NCBI GenBank assembly: GCA_047495785.1 | Contig: JBLDXI010000055.1 | Span: 682,001-746,000, forward strand | From: Lepidodermella squamata | Lineage: Eukaryota; Gastrotricha | Reading direction: 5' to 3' | Length of the DNA: 64,000 nt | Part shown: piece by piece, positions 39,274-51,321 of the stretch | Numbering within the stretch: position 1 is the first letter of the stretch | Layout of the letters: each line of letters starts with the position of its first letter | The notes under the pieces: model-generated | Told to the model about the DNA's origin: nothing | The model's database searches: none | Seen by the model: the letters and a program-made list of their open reading frames with translations, nothing else | Translations under genes and position numbers: made by a program

Positions 39274-40602
39274 ATGGTGCTTAATTACCACTCATCGGAT
39301 GCAAGCGACTTGACTGTGCCCCTGTTGTTCTCGCCTTTCGATTCGTCGTCGCCGGCGGATAGCTTATCGGAATCGCCTTATCCGGAATGCGATTCATCGT
39401 CCGAATCCATAGCGAATCAACAACAACAACTAGATTCGCGTAAACAGCCAGCTCAGGTCATTATTATTGGCGATCCGAAAGTTGGCAAGACTGCGCTAAT
39501 TGTTCGCTTCCTAACTCGCCGATTTATTGGACAGTACAAAAACAACGCAGGTAATAGCTCGAATGAAAGCCTTATACAAATTATGCTTCAATTTTTCTTG
39601 TAGACATGAAATACACATATAGCGCTGACTGTCTTGCCGCTCCGAATTGGGATCGCCAGTCTTTAACAGCTAGCGACAGCGGGATTTTTTCAATATCAAA
39701 ACGCCGGTCATTGATTGTCGAGTTCATAGACATCTCAAATGTAAGATCAATTTAATTTAATTTAATCAATAAAAGCGAAATTAATCACGGGGCCAATATA
39801 CCATGATAGGATCCAGTAAAAATTAGCTTGATTTCATCTATTTAAAAAATCCGTCTTAATTATTAACTTAACTACAAATTTGGTTTAATTTCTAAAATAA
39901 TCCCTGAAGATATGAAGCAAATAACCGAAACGTCGGAATAAACGCGCTAATTTTAGTCAACAATCATCAAATGTAAGATCATCGGTTTTATTAGAAAAAT
40001 TTACGCATATCAACATGCAAAATTTCGTCTAAAAAAATATAGCGATTTTCGTTTACACACGGGTTAAAAGAGGATTGATTTTTTAAACAGGTGAATTATT
40101 ATGATATTATCGTTTAAAATTACAGACGCCGATTGAAGATCACCTGGAGGCGTCGGAGGCTTCCTTCGTTGTAGTCTACAATATTTGTGAGCGGTCGTCG
40201 TTCCTAACTGCAAAGCGGCTCGTTTGGATGATTCGAAAGTTGAAGGAGCCCAGCCGGGTGCCAGTCCTACTAATCGGCAACAAAAAAGACCTGGCCGAAA
40301 CGCATCGGCAGGTCAGCGAAGACGAGTTGGAGAAGCTCGGCCGAGACTGTGACGTTATCGCCGTTGAAACCTCAGCGGCTGGCGATGCGCCTGGCGTGAC
40401 CGCTGCTTTTAATCGATTGCTTATCGAAACGCGGTTGTTTGTCGACGAGCAACAGCGAAGCCGGGCGGAGAGTGATGAGCAGTTCGCTACGGCTGACGAG
40501 TCAGCAACTTCGTCTCGGAGGAAAGCTTCTCTAACTATCTTGTCATCGCTAACACAAATGTTCTCAAACCGGAGGTATCGACGAAAGCCGCGTACCCTAT
40601 AG
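39274..40602 (+). CDS. RASL11-like small GTPase, copy 1
   Basis: Exons 39274-39550, 39604-39740 and 40126-40602 give 296 residues. After a 65-residue Ser/Pro-rich extension, the G domain starts with the P-loop GDPKVGKTA and the run [13 protein letters not shown], typical of the RASL11/RERG branch of Ras. G4 is GNKKDL and G5 is ETSA. The G3 position, normally DTAG or DTPG, reads DISN, so the residues that contact the gamma-phosphate and magnesium are changed. The C-terminus is basic ([13 protein letters not shown]) with no CAAX box, as in RASL11. AATAAA at 40629. Faces its paralogue tail to tail, 178 bases between stop codons. Confidence 0.82.
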
Positions 40603-40628
40603 CTTATATAAAACCGATATTGTTTACG

Positions 40629-40634
40629 AATAAA
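40629..40634 (+). terminator. Polyadenylation signal, RASL11-like copy 1
   Basis: AATAAA 27 bases after the stop codon. Confidence 0.6.
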
Positions 40635-40780
40635 TTATAAGTCGAACAATAAATTGCTGATACTTGACATGAATTTGTAAAAAATTTTAAGATGGCGCCG
40701 GGCCAGATGAATATTCCATGCGTTAGTTGAGCTCTAATTTGTTATTTTTTTGGTAATTATATAGATGAGTTATACGTCAG

Positions 40781-42386
40781 CTAATCGCTGAAAGTAGAAG
40801 CAGGAGCTATGACAAGCCCACTGCCAGCATCGCCGCTTCGCCGACTCGGCGGGAAGGGCGCGCTGTTTGTGGCCTGCTTAGCCTGCTTCATCATGCCGCC
40901 GAACATTTTGTTGAGCAGAAACGCCTTCGCACTCTGCTTGCCGCTATCACTATTATTACCGCTGCTGTTACTATTACCAGACGGTTGTTGACCGCCCGAG
41001 TTCTGCCCAGGCCCTGTCGATTCGATATTAGGCTGGGACTGATTTTTCATCATCGCAGACGCTCCTTCACCGGTCGCGCTGTTAATATCAGACAAGTTTT
41101 TGTTATTATGCTTGTTACTATTGCTTTTGTGGTGATGTAAGCCGCTCGACGTCGCGGCCGAATCTCCGACAAAGTGGTGCTGACTCTCCAGCCGCTGCTG
41201 CGTCACCTGTTGCTGTTGTTGCTGCTGGTGACGTTCTTGTTGCTCTTGCTGCTGCTGTTCAATCAACTGAGCCGATGATACGATCGACGCCGCTGCTACC
41301 GTCGTCAACAGCCGCATCCTGGCCAACCGGATAAAGCCGTACATACACCGTTGAACGTCATCCGGTGAATTAGCCGTTGAGAGTTCATAAAATACTAAAT
41401 CATTCTTTTGATCAGAATAATTCTCGGCTGAAAGATGAAAAAAAATAGGTTTGAATTTAATTATTTTAATTATTTTTTACCAGTCTTCGAGTCGACTTCT
41501 CGAAAGTGCTCGAGATCTGCCTTGTTACCGAGCATCATAATCACCGGTTTGTTACAAATTTTTTCATATGACGAGCTGTAATATTCACATATTTGTTTCC
41601 GCATTTCCTAAAAATAAATTAAAATGACTCGCTGAATTACGGACATTTTTCCGAAAAATTACGCGAATAACTTGAAAACTGCGATTTGAGGTAATAGAGT
41701 AGACGAGGATGAACGCATCGGCCCAAGCTACGATGTTTTCATTTAACCGGAAGTTGACAATGGACTGGCCCTTGCTGTTAAGATCGCGATCTCGACTGCC
41801 GCCAGTCCCAATCAGCGTCGGCAGAGAAGAATCCAAAATTTGCAGATTAATCACCTCGCCGTCGACGGATATACTGCACTTGTAACGAGCTTCTACAAGC
41901 CAGAGAATTCATTAGCAAAATTGAAAAATAAGTTAAGGAGGACTAACCAATTCCCCGGCAGTACTCGCCGATGAAGCGACGAGTAAGAAAGCGCACGATG
42001 AAAGCTGTTTTTCCGACGCCATTGAAGCCCAAAATAGCGACTTTCAGCTCGTTCGACGCTGAATAAGCATTGCCGGAACCGCCAACCGGCGGCGGTGAAA
42101 CAGCGCCACTGGTCGATTTTTTCCGCCCCATTGGCGGCAAACCACTGCCGGCTGGCGATTGGTTGTCAGCCAAGCGTGACAGTTGTGACTCAGTCTTCGA
42201 TTGAGCCATCTCGTCGTTAGGAGTCATAGCGACGGGTGAGACTGAGCTTGACAGTTGATGCTTTAACCGAGTTTGTGCATTCGACGGCTGGCGTGACAAG
42301 GCTGGCATCGGCGGCGGGCCCTGATCGTAGGGCACGATCGCCAGATCCGCTGCGCCTGGCAGCGAGGACAGGGGTGATTTGGCCGT
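40781..42386 (-). CDS. RASL11-like small GTPase, copy 2 (first exon uncertain)
   Basis: Exons 42386-41948, 41892-41672, 41607-41481 and 41427-40781 join in frame. An N-terminal Pro/Ser-rich extension of about 115 residues precedes the P-loop GFNGVGKTA and [28 protein letters not shown] follows, where DSS replaces the usual DTxG of G3. [12 protein letters not shown] closely resembles RASL11, G4 is GNKADL, and the G5 region reads YELST. The last 160 residues are Gln-, Asn- and Ser-rich (a run of seven Gln) and lack a CAAX box. No ATG lies in the first modelled exon, so an upstream exon is needed. A candidate is 42852-42790, starting MAGAVISRRRK and ending at GTGAAA, but this is a guess. Confidence 0.8.
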
Positions 42387-43858
42387 CTTTCACTCCGTAA
42401 TTATGATTACCTAGAATCTTTTAAAACTGAGATTCAAAAAGTGTTTTAAAGCTTAAAAAATGTTGATGTGAACTATGAGAGCAAAATAAGTATCAATCTT
42501 GAGAGCCCAGAGTCCGTTTTTCTACAACTGCTCCGAATTTGAAAACTGGCCACGATAGGAACGCACCAAACTTGTACCAAGTGTAACAAAAGAAATGGCT
42601 CTAGCACATAGTAAAATGGTGAGTCCGTTATTCTTCTGTTAGAAAGTACGACGTTGCTAATAGTAAACGTAAGTGATACGATGGTTAGTCAGCTCGGTAT
42701 TGCGAAAAAAACAAAAATAATCGTTTTTATTGTAAGTCGTTACCTCGATAAATCGTTCATCCTGGATCCTGTATGTAACGTTGTTTCACGAGCGCGTGAT
42801 TCTTGCGTGTTTTTTGCGTCTTTCGTCGTCTGCTGATTACGGCGCCGGCCATGGCTGCGAAACGGTAGACTACTGATATGGTATTTACATTATACAAGCC
42901 GTCGTGTTTATCGCTCGATCTGGCGCCACTACGGCGGCAGCGGGCGGATCATCCTAGCGTATTATAGCTACAACCCGAGTTTTTCTACGATTTATTTACT
43001 CCTTCGCAATAAAATGGCTCATGATCCAACCGTTGATCAATTATTACCTCCTTGCCGAACTACTAAACTGCCGAAGAAGGCGGCTACGGCAATATATACT
43101 GATTCGCTGGACAGTAAAGCCCACGAACTGCGATAAGGGTTTCGCGCCAAATTTGGGTGCAATTACAGTCGAAATAGGTGCGTTCATACACTGCATGTGA
43201 TAATTACCGAAAAGTGCGATTTTCATATCAGGAAAACTGCAAAAACGTGAGAAGCTTTCCTCAAAATTTTATTGTCTTAATACGAAAACAAAAAATGAGA
43301 CAATGACAAAGTTTTGATTAATCAATCGCTTTTCAAGATTCGATTTTCTTTCCAGTATTCAGCAGAGCATTTCAAGGAACGGCAATATGCAGCAATAATT
43401 GCATTACATGTACGATTATACAAAAAGGGAAGAGCTTCAATAAAATCATCATCATCATTGCACCGAGAAAAGTATAAAAAATCGTTGTTTATCCTTTCAT
43501 TTCCGATCCGAATAGCCGTCATGGATGATTGCTGACATAATTACATTTTTAGCCTCCACACGCTGGTACGAAGGTCCAATAGCGTCGATGTGTGCAGAAC
43601 GAGGTGTGCCATGACGTGTTATGCCCTGATTGACACGCAATCCTTGTAGAAAAATAAAATAAAAATAAATAAATATTGGGAATGGTTTCAGATTGTTGGA
43701 AAACCCAAACACCAAGAGGAGAGATGGAAAGAAAGAGAAATGAAAGAAAATAAAAAAATAATGTCGAGTTATGATTCACTTCCTTGAAAAAAGCTGCTGC
43801 GTGCATCGAAAAATAATTAAGCGAAAAGCTTGTCATGCCTTCGATTAGACACTACTCG
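42387..43858. other. Spacer between two minus-strand genes
   Basis: Holds the likely promoter and first exon of RASL11-like copy 2 (candidate ATG at 42852) and the 3' flank of the sushi gene. A CAT-repeat stretch lies at about 43446-43458. Nothing else recognised. Confidence 0.4.
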
Positions 43859-45817
43859 TTACCTCACAAAGTCGCCCGGGCACGCTTGATCGGAAGTGAA
43901 TGAGCGGTAAACCACTGAAGCGCGGCGGCCTATGCGCGGACCAGTCGAAGTGCACGCCCGAGTGGCATCACAGCGTTGCCACTGCGTCGATGTTTTCTTG
44001 GAGCCCATCATCATCATCAACTTGCGGCTTGTTTCCTCTTCCTCAGTCTCTTCATCCCGAGTTCGCATCGACCCACCGCCCAGTTCGTTGGCGACTTTTT
44101 CGGAAATAGCTGGTGCGTTTTGGTGGTGATTTCGATAGTGGCGGTTGGACGAAGCGGTGTTGGAAGCCTCAATTTCACGCCTTGCATTCTGTGCCTGGAC
44201 GACTTCACCCATTGTGGCTACAGAGAAATCCTCTCGAGCTTTCATGCCCTCCCATGACGATTGATTCTTCGGTTTTTTCATTGGCTCATCAGATCGATCA
44301 AACTTGTGCTCGTTCATTTCCTTGTCCTTTAGATAATGCTGGTAATCGGGTATCCTAGGTGCTACGCTGATTGGCTCGGTCAATTGGGCCGATGAGCTGG
44401 TGACTAAAGCGGCCCATTCTTTGGCTGGAGGCGCGACTGGAGCCGGCGCCATCATTCTACGGTCACGCATGCCTGATAAATGGTTCGACATACCACCCCG
44501 ATCCGGCATAATCGCATCTCTCGCCTCCATCATAACACCCTGGTGTCGAGAATTTTGCGACATCATCTGCCGGTTATTGGTGTTGAAAGGCGGAGGGACT
44601 TGATACTGGTGATGAGCCCGAATAGATTGATTCGGCAGGCTTGAGTATGAAAGAGGCCGGCGAACTGGCGGGTAGAGCTGCTGGCGGGGTTGTTGTTGTT
44701 GCTGCGTATCAGCAGTCATCCAAGCCGACTTCTGGGTAAGTTGCCTCGTCGCGAAAGGCGAAACAGGTGCTACATTGCCATGCATTAACGCGTGGGAATA
44801 GGATGATGTATCCATTGTCAGGCTCAGCATTGATGACGCTTCGGTTCGAACTGGAGGCAAGGCTCGGGGTTGATGCTGAACGCGAACTACATTGGCTGGG
44901 GGCGGCAAATTGTCGCGTTGTTGCTGCTGCTGGTGTTGTTGCTGCATTTTGCGGGCGCGTAGTCGGACATTAGCATCAGAATTTTCGTCTTCAACAGCAA
45001 CTGGTCTAGCCTTATTTCCGCATTCAGGCGGCGAACCGCGCCATGATCGCGATTCCGATGTGCAGAAATAGTAAGCGTAATTTTTCCACCGAACAGCACC
45101 CTATAAATAAATAATGAAAATCGGTCATGCGAATCTCAGGACATTTTTAACTTTTGGCCCTGAAATTGTCGACAACTAACCTCAGCTTCATCAATGCAAG
45201 CATATTTAACCATATATTCGTTGACAACAATAAAAATCGTCCCAGGAATCTGCGGAGGAATACCGCAAGTTTTGACAACGGAATCCGCCCTACAAATAAA
45301 AGCGGGAATCAAATTAGGGGCCAAAGAAAAATTATAATTATCGGAACCTTGGTCTTGTTGCAGAAGGTGTTGTCAGCTTGTAAGGGTGAAGAGTCGCAAC
45401 TAGGTGGGTGTTTGGCGGCAAATGGTGAGGTGCCATTGGCCCGTCACTCAGTTGAATGCCAGTCAACGCATTTGCCGAAATCACAGCGGCGTCATCAACT
45501 TCGGCGCTGACAAACGTTTTTTCGCGCAAACTATTCGGCTGATCTGGCGGGAGTTTCACATTGACGCAGGTGAGGTTGACCCGAGACCAAACCAAGGTCA
45601 AACTATTGCAGCGTGAATAAGCGTGACCGCGATATGGGGAGAGGCAGTTGTATTTCGCCAGACCCGAGTTGATGAGGTACATTGACGCACCATCCAGCTG
45701 CGGTGGTGGGTCGCGGCAAGTCGCGGCTGTAGTCGATTTAGTCCGATTTGTCGCACATTCCGCAAGTTGTAACGCCAAGCTGAGAAGCGCAAGTAAACAG
45801 CTGATGATCTTTTTCAT
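43859..45817 (-). CDS. Secreted sushi-domain protein with long disordered tail
   Basis: Exons 45817-45348, 45289-45181 and 45100-43859 give 606 residues. Residues 1-21 are a signal peptide (ISCLLALLSLALQLAEC). The first sushi/CCP domain is at about residues 34-85 (CRDPPPQL, YNCLSPY, LVWSRVNLTC). The second, at about 162-215, is split by two introns (CGIPPQIPG, VKYACID, CTSESRSWRGSPPECG). The remaining 390 residues are low complexity, rich in Gln, Met, Pro and Arg, with a MQQQHQQQQQ run at the start and KLMMMMG near the end, and hold no recognised domain. It may continue by splicing at 43863, which would add one residue before a stop. The function of the tail is unknown. Sushi domains usually bind proteins in complement-like or matrix settings. 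Confidence 0.75.
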
Positions 45818-47434
45818 GTTAAGCCTAAAAGTCGAGAGAGAGTAGGGTAGTAATTTAACGAAATCAAAATTGAGCGAAAATTTTGAAATGACGTGGTAAA
45901 ACGTAATATTTGACTTTTGGTATAAGCTCGAGTTAGCGAGGGCAAATGCGGCAAAAGGTGAAGAGTGTCGTTACGTGCGAGCTACGTAATATAATGATGA
46001 TTATGATGATTTTTAGTGCGCGAGCGCGAATCGCCCGAGGCCATCGCGAGAACACGCGCTCGGCGACTTGACGCTCGAGTTCGCTACCGAGACGCGCATT
46101 TGCGGGTCGCACGAGGTCAGCACCCTGTTCTCGAGCCGCGCGCGCGCGCGCTAACCGCACACACTGAGATACATGTGTAGGTACCTACCTAAAACCTACT
46201 CGCTGTACACCGCGATAATAATTGCAGATGCTCAAAACTGCCTGGTTTGTTTCAAAAGCAGCTAGATGTCGCGTATTCTTGTTGCCAAAACGATGCACTC
46301 AACTCTTTACAATTGTCGTATAATCAGAACATTTAATCTTTTATTTGTCGTAGTAGAAGCGCCACTCTATGCCTTATTTCACAGGCTGAAGCGCTCAGAA
46401 ATGCCAGCACGAGGAGTTATATCTTCGCCAGCGTATTCGTAGTTATTATACTAGCGTTGCGCACCACGTATCCGCTCTCACGCCGCCGACATGAAACTGA
46501 AAATTGCGGCTTGAAATTGAAATTAACGCCGACTCTCTACGAAACGCCGACGGGGAAATCTGCAAAAATTGCGATGAGCGCTAGCGTCGGTATGAACGGC
46601 AACGCCATGGAATTATGCTTTCGGCTGTTTTGACTGGGATTAGCCGCCGTTCCAGACTCATCGTCGCGTCGAAATCCTACCAACTACTTGAATCACGCAC
46701 GGAAACACTAATAGCAATCTGTCAATTACATTGGCACCTGGAAAAATGTGAGAGTTCCGTCAGATTTGATACAAGTGAATGTCTTCGCGAGATTTTTTCA
46801 TGTCTGGTCGGGAATTAGAATTCGCAAATCGAATTGGGCAAATAACAATGCAATAATTATCCATGACTACCACGGACATATCGGGCTATATTACCGCAGA
46901 CCGATAAAGGTCCCAATGTTTGAACATCAGTGGCGATGGTGAGAGTCCAAAGACTAAAACTATGAAATGAAATGCTTCGTAAGAGGCGCGACACACTCAA
47001 TACGGAATTCGCGTCCACCTTAAAATAATTAGGTGGCAGTCAGCTTAATAATTAACTCTTAATTGGATGAGAAATGAGGTCAATGAGGTTGAAGATGATA
47101 GTGCGGCCGCACGTGCGGCACAGTTGAGCACTTCTGCGAAGTAATCGACCACAATAACTACACCAACATTTCAGTGCTCTGCATTTCATGACAACAAAGA
47201 AAAGTCTATTCCATAGTACATATCGCTGGTACTTTGAAGACAATCTTTACCTTGTGAATATTCAAATGTTGCGAATCCATAATGAAAATATGAGCCACGT
47301 CTGCAGAGGCTTTTCCCCCTATTCGATGATTCATTATATATTTTTCACGACTACTCAATAGGAGTAACTTGACCACTTAATCTTGAATAAAAACCTCATT
47401 GGCTATTTAGTCTGAGGTTGATATTGATACACAC
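45818..47434. other. Divergent promoter region, sushi (minus) and RING (plus) genes
   Basis: 1.6 kb between divergent genes. A CpG-dense block at about 46010-46160 ends in an alternating GC run. Only spurious ORFs. Confidence 0.45.
46137..46151. repeat. Alternating (CG)n run
   Basis: Alternating C and G over about 15 bases at the edge of a CpG-dense block upstream of the sushi gene. Confidence 0.85.
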
Positions 47435-48164
47435 ATGAATCAATATCAAAGCAACGTAGCGGTCACTCTCTCGAACGAATTCCTCGCAGTTTGTGTTGAA
47501 GTTGCCTCTCTCCGAAAAATTGGTGTTTTAATTCTTTTCATTTTCAGGAGTTGAAATGTTCCATATGCCTGGATTTTTTCGAGGATCCGAAATTGCTGCC
47601 GGCGTGTCCCCATACATTTTGCCGCGATTGCCTGACTCAAATTCAACTACAGGCAGGGCTGGGAGTTCGTAAAATTGTTTGCCCACAATGCCGAGCCCCA
47701 AGCTTTTTATCTAAAGCCGGCGTTGTTGGTAATTATAGTCGACCTCTTTTTGCCTGTCAAAACATTGGGTTTTGTTAACAGCGTTCCAGCCGAATCTGGC
47801 CGTTGGGAAACTGGTTGCATTGCTGAAATCTGGAGATCAAGGCAGTCCAGGCCAACAATTGCCGCCGAATTACCCTGGAGCTTCGGCATTAGGCCGCTTT
47901 CCGTGCGGTCCCGGCTACCCGTCTGACCCATGGGTTCGTCCTGCACCGCCTCTAAAAATGCCATTGGCACCTAATTGTTATCTGCCGACGATTCCCTCTA
48001 CACCGGCCATTCAAAACGATAGTGATCGTTCCATGGAGACTTACCAGCTCGGCCATGGCGTCAAAAGTGAAGTACTACCGTCAGAAGCAGCTCCGACAAA
48101 TTTTCAAACTCAAAATTGGTTTCGCCAGCCAGTCCTATCTCCGTGGGATAAAATGAGCACATGA
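47435..48164 (+). CDS. Short RING-finger protein
   Basis: Probable ubiquitin E3 ligase component. Exons 47435-47488, 47548-47728 and 47782-48164 give 205 residues. The RING-HC is complete: CSIC, CPHTFCRDC, then CPQC at about residues 21-70, followed by FQPNLAVGKLV, the segment that usually follows a TRIM RING. Beyond that the protein is Pro-rich and disordered and stops without B-box, coiled coil or propeller. The first exon (MNQYQSNVAV) is inferred from splice sites and phase only. It lies 58 bases upstream of a longer RING paralogue in the same orientation, so it looks like a partial tandem duplicate that has kept an open frame. Confidence 0.68.
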
Positions 48165-48222
48165 TATTGAAAATTTTCATTCTTATTTTTTGGTTAATTT
48201 TGATTAGGGTTTAATTTATAAA

Positions 48223-50713
48223 ATGGCATTTCCTAACTTGGAGAAATTGGAGAAAATTTTGAAAGTGAGCCTCAGTTGCGTTTAAAGATTATTAATATTT
48301 TATTTTATTTTATTTTGTTATATCGGACCAGAGCCTTACTTGTCCGGTATGTGGCAGCTTGGTGGAAAATGCGAAAATTCTGCCGCAGTGCTCTCACACC
48401 TTCTGCGAGTCCTGTATCACCAGAATCGTATCGGAAAATTCCCTGAAATGTCCTTCTTGTCAAACTACTACGATAGTACTGCCTGAGAACGAGGTTCCAG
48501 GTAGTTGTCCTCCACCTTAAAAAAATGGCAATATTTCAGGAATTTATCCATCTTTTAGGACTGGAAGACAATTTTATGGTGAACGAACTGGTCAAATTTG
48601 TTCGAGGGCTCGAAGACAGCGGTTCTCGTGTGAAATCTTCCTCTGAAAACACCGATATTTGCCCACATTTTACCATCCCCGGCGATGATTCGAAATGCAG
48701 CCACTGCGGCGGAAATTTCTGTTACATTTGCAAGCCTTTGCACACTGAAGCGTTAAAAACTTCGATTGAAAAAGTCGCCTCGAAAATTTTGGATTTAGGA
48801 TCTTCTCTGCGTGTGAACTTGGAACCTTTGAAGTGCTCACTTGCCAGTAGCAAAATCGATCTGATCGCTAAGCTGAATGCAGCAAGTGATTCAGCGAAAT
48901 CGGAACTGGTTAAAGTGATTGAATGGCGAAAAAGGCGCGCAATACAAGCAATCAACGAAAAACACGATTATGCAGCCAAGTTCGTTAGTGATCTCGTTGA
49001 AACCTTCACAGAGTGGAAGAAATACGTCGAAAAAAGTCGAGAGGAAGTTACATCTTCGAGCAGTGTCGAGCAAATCGGCCGAATCACAGAATCGCTGGAT
49101 GCTTTGAACAATCTGGTAAGTTGAAACTATGAAGCTATGAACTGGCATTTCAGGGTCAAATTCCGACGTTTGGATCCTAATATTGGATCTAGATTATTTA
49201 GTTAAATTCTAGTTCCAGAAATTGGATGTAAAAATTAGCTCCAGAACCTAGATCCAGCTTTTGGATCCAAGAATTAGATCCAGATTCTGGAGCTTATGTT
49301 TTGTCATCCAATCCCTGGAACCAAAAATCTAGATCCAATATTTATATCTAATTCCTGGAGCTCAGGAACCTTTCAGCTCTTGAATTGTTAATTCAAATTT
49401 CAGGCAAGTTTGATTGAGAAACTGGAAACTGAAGGGGCTGGAAAACTGGTATCGGTGACGTCAATAGACTCGTTGATATCTTCATTTCTCAAGCTCGAAG
49501 ATCTCGTGAAGCTAGAAATCGGTTATGCCGATGGTCTCAGTACCACATCGTTCGGAAATCTCGAGCCGGGCAATCCTCCTGATACTCCTGTGCCGCGTGA
49601 AGACGTTAAGCGAGCAGCTTCGCCGAGATCCATCCATCGTAAACGCCGCTCCGGACAGTCAAGATCATCTACGAGATCTAGGTCGTCATCGGCTAAAAGT
49701 GAAAAGTTGAATTCCTCTTCAACCCTGGAGTATTCAGCCTTTTGCTTGGCAAAGGGATTCGACGACCTAATGGTGGCCTCGTTAACTGGAAATCCAGGTT
49801 TCATCGTAAGTCGAAGTCCTATCTTTTGCGCTCATAGACAAATTTGCTCTAGATTTTCAATTCAGATGGCGAGATAAGGGCTACAATCCGCCTGAAAACC
49901 TCCACAGATATGAATGTTTTCGACTTTGCTGTAGATCCACTGGATAAAAAGCTCTATTTCGCGGCTTACACTCGGTACGGTTCTGAGCGAACTCGCAGTC
50001 GACATATATTTTGGATTTCGCTACCTGAAACACTTGATGGCTCTACCTACCGCAAAACGCCGATACATTTTGCATCAGATCAAGGCGAAATGAATTCTTT
50101 TCACGGCATTGCAATAACTGAGCTAAACCGCCGTCTTGTCACTGCAAAAGGAAACGACGCTGTTGCCTACAGTCTAAACCAAGGCGGCAAAGATTTCGAT
50201 GGCGAAGCTAAGGTCATGAATCGGTGCTACGTTGGACCTAGGGTGCACCTAATGGCTGCTAATGACGCTAGCTTGGACCTAACCTACGCAACTTGTGCTT
50301 ATGGGGATAGCTTGCATCTGGTTACTGTTAAGTATTTGAGAGGCGCCTCGCCTTGTTCGCGAGTCTGGGGCCAAGTTGACCCTAACGGACCCCTTCAAGC
50401 GCTTCGATGGGTCCGTAAAGGCCATTTTGCTGTTGTTAACGATATAGCATTCGTCTTGAAAGGCTTCGATCTTCACGTTAGTAATTTCAAGTTTTGTTTA
50501 GCCATAATGCCCCTGTTTTTTTCACAGGTGTTCGAAAATTTTCCTTCGAATCCGGTGTTGAAGAAGAAGTATTCGCTTGACTGCGGCTGCAACGGGCCTA
50601 TCTGGCTAGCTGCGCAGCGAACAAGCGGCTCTATCGGGAAACCTGACGGATATTTCGTCGCTGTTTCAATCGCGAACCGAATCAAACTTTATTTTATTGC
50701 GGACGGATTCTAA
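48223..50713 (+). CDS. TRIM-like RING protein with probable C-terminal beta-propeller
   Basis: Exons 48223-48264, 48332-48500, 48559-49115, 49404-49805, 49853-50476 and 50528-50713 give 659 residues. Order: RING-HC at about residues 18-58 (CPVC, CSHTFCESC, CPSC); a B-box-like zinc segment at about 98-130 (CPHF, CSHC, CYIC, then PLH); a helical region to about 300 likely to form a coiled coil; a Ser/Arg-rich linker (SGQSRSSTRSRSSSAKS); then about 320 residues of strand-like blocks (FDFAVDPLDKKLYFAAYT, YATCAYGDSLHLVTV) resembling NHL or other propeller repeats. This is the plan of TRIM-NHL E3 ligases, but the propeller call is inference. The acceptor at 48559 was chosen over 48541 because it alone keeps the frame open. 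Confidence 0.8.
48298..48316. repeat. (TTTTA)n tract in intron
   Basis: Short pentanucleotide tract just upstream of the exon 2 acceptor of the TRIM-like gene. Confidence 0.8.
49165..49375. repeat. Degenerate intronic repeat built on GGATCC / AGATCCAG
   Basis: Within intron 3 of the TRIM-like gene, words such as AGATCCAG, GGATCCAA, TTCTGGAGC and CTAGATCCA recur at about 10-25 base spacing in both orientations. The intron is the longest of this gene. Confidence 0.6.
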
Positions 50714-51321
50714 TGATGATGCTACCGCTAATTTTATTCTCTCCAGTTCGAAAAATAAATTGTTGCTAATAAAACGTTTACAGTACTTGCTCAGCATTGA
50801 TTTTGGTCACAGTGACCTCTTGAGGCAAGATTGTTTGTTGGAGAATTAGGATCCAGGAATGGCACCCGATCCGCATAACACGAAGGTTTTGCAGCATCAA
50901 AAAATGCATGCCTATACTGTTCCTCAATTTTTCGAATGTCACTAGTTTTAAGGTGCATTGGCGAAGTAGAATCTATTTGATATAATGTAGGAAATAATGA
51001 TTGAACTTGAATGACGAACACAACATACATCTTGCTAATTTCGCATGACGATATAGACTGAAAACCTACTTCAGAACATTGCAGCCCGCATGCAACCTTT
51101 CAGCTCAACTAATTTTATAACGAAAGAAAACGTCGGGCATTGTCGGGGTTCTCATTATATTCAATAAAATTCGTGCTTAGCTATCATGATAACAGGCGTG
51201 TCTGAGAATCCCAGGGCGGTGGTCTACATACCTTCGTCACACGACTAATTAGCCATCCAATGAAGCTCTCATCTTCAGTGAGTATTTCATTTCCTTAGAT
51301 TAATATTTTTTAATCATAACC
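50714..51321. other. Spacer with a coding-like minus-strand fragment
   Basis: Two AATAAA words (50754, 50766) fit the TRIM-like 3' end. On the minus strand, about 51061-50791 is open after an acceptor-like TTTTCAG and encodes about 90 residues ending with DPNSPTNNLASRGHC. It looks like a terminal exon or gene fragment but has no identifiable upstream exons. Confidence 0.35.
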
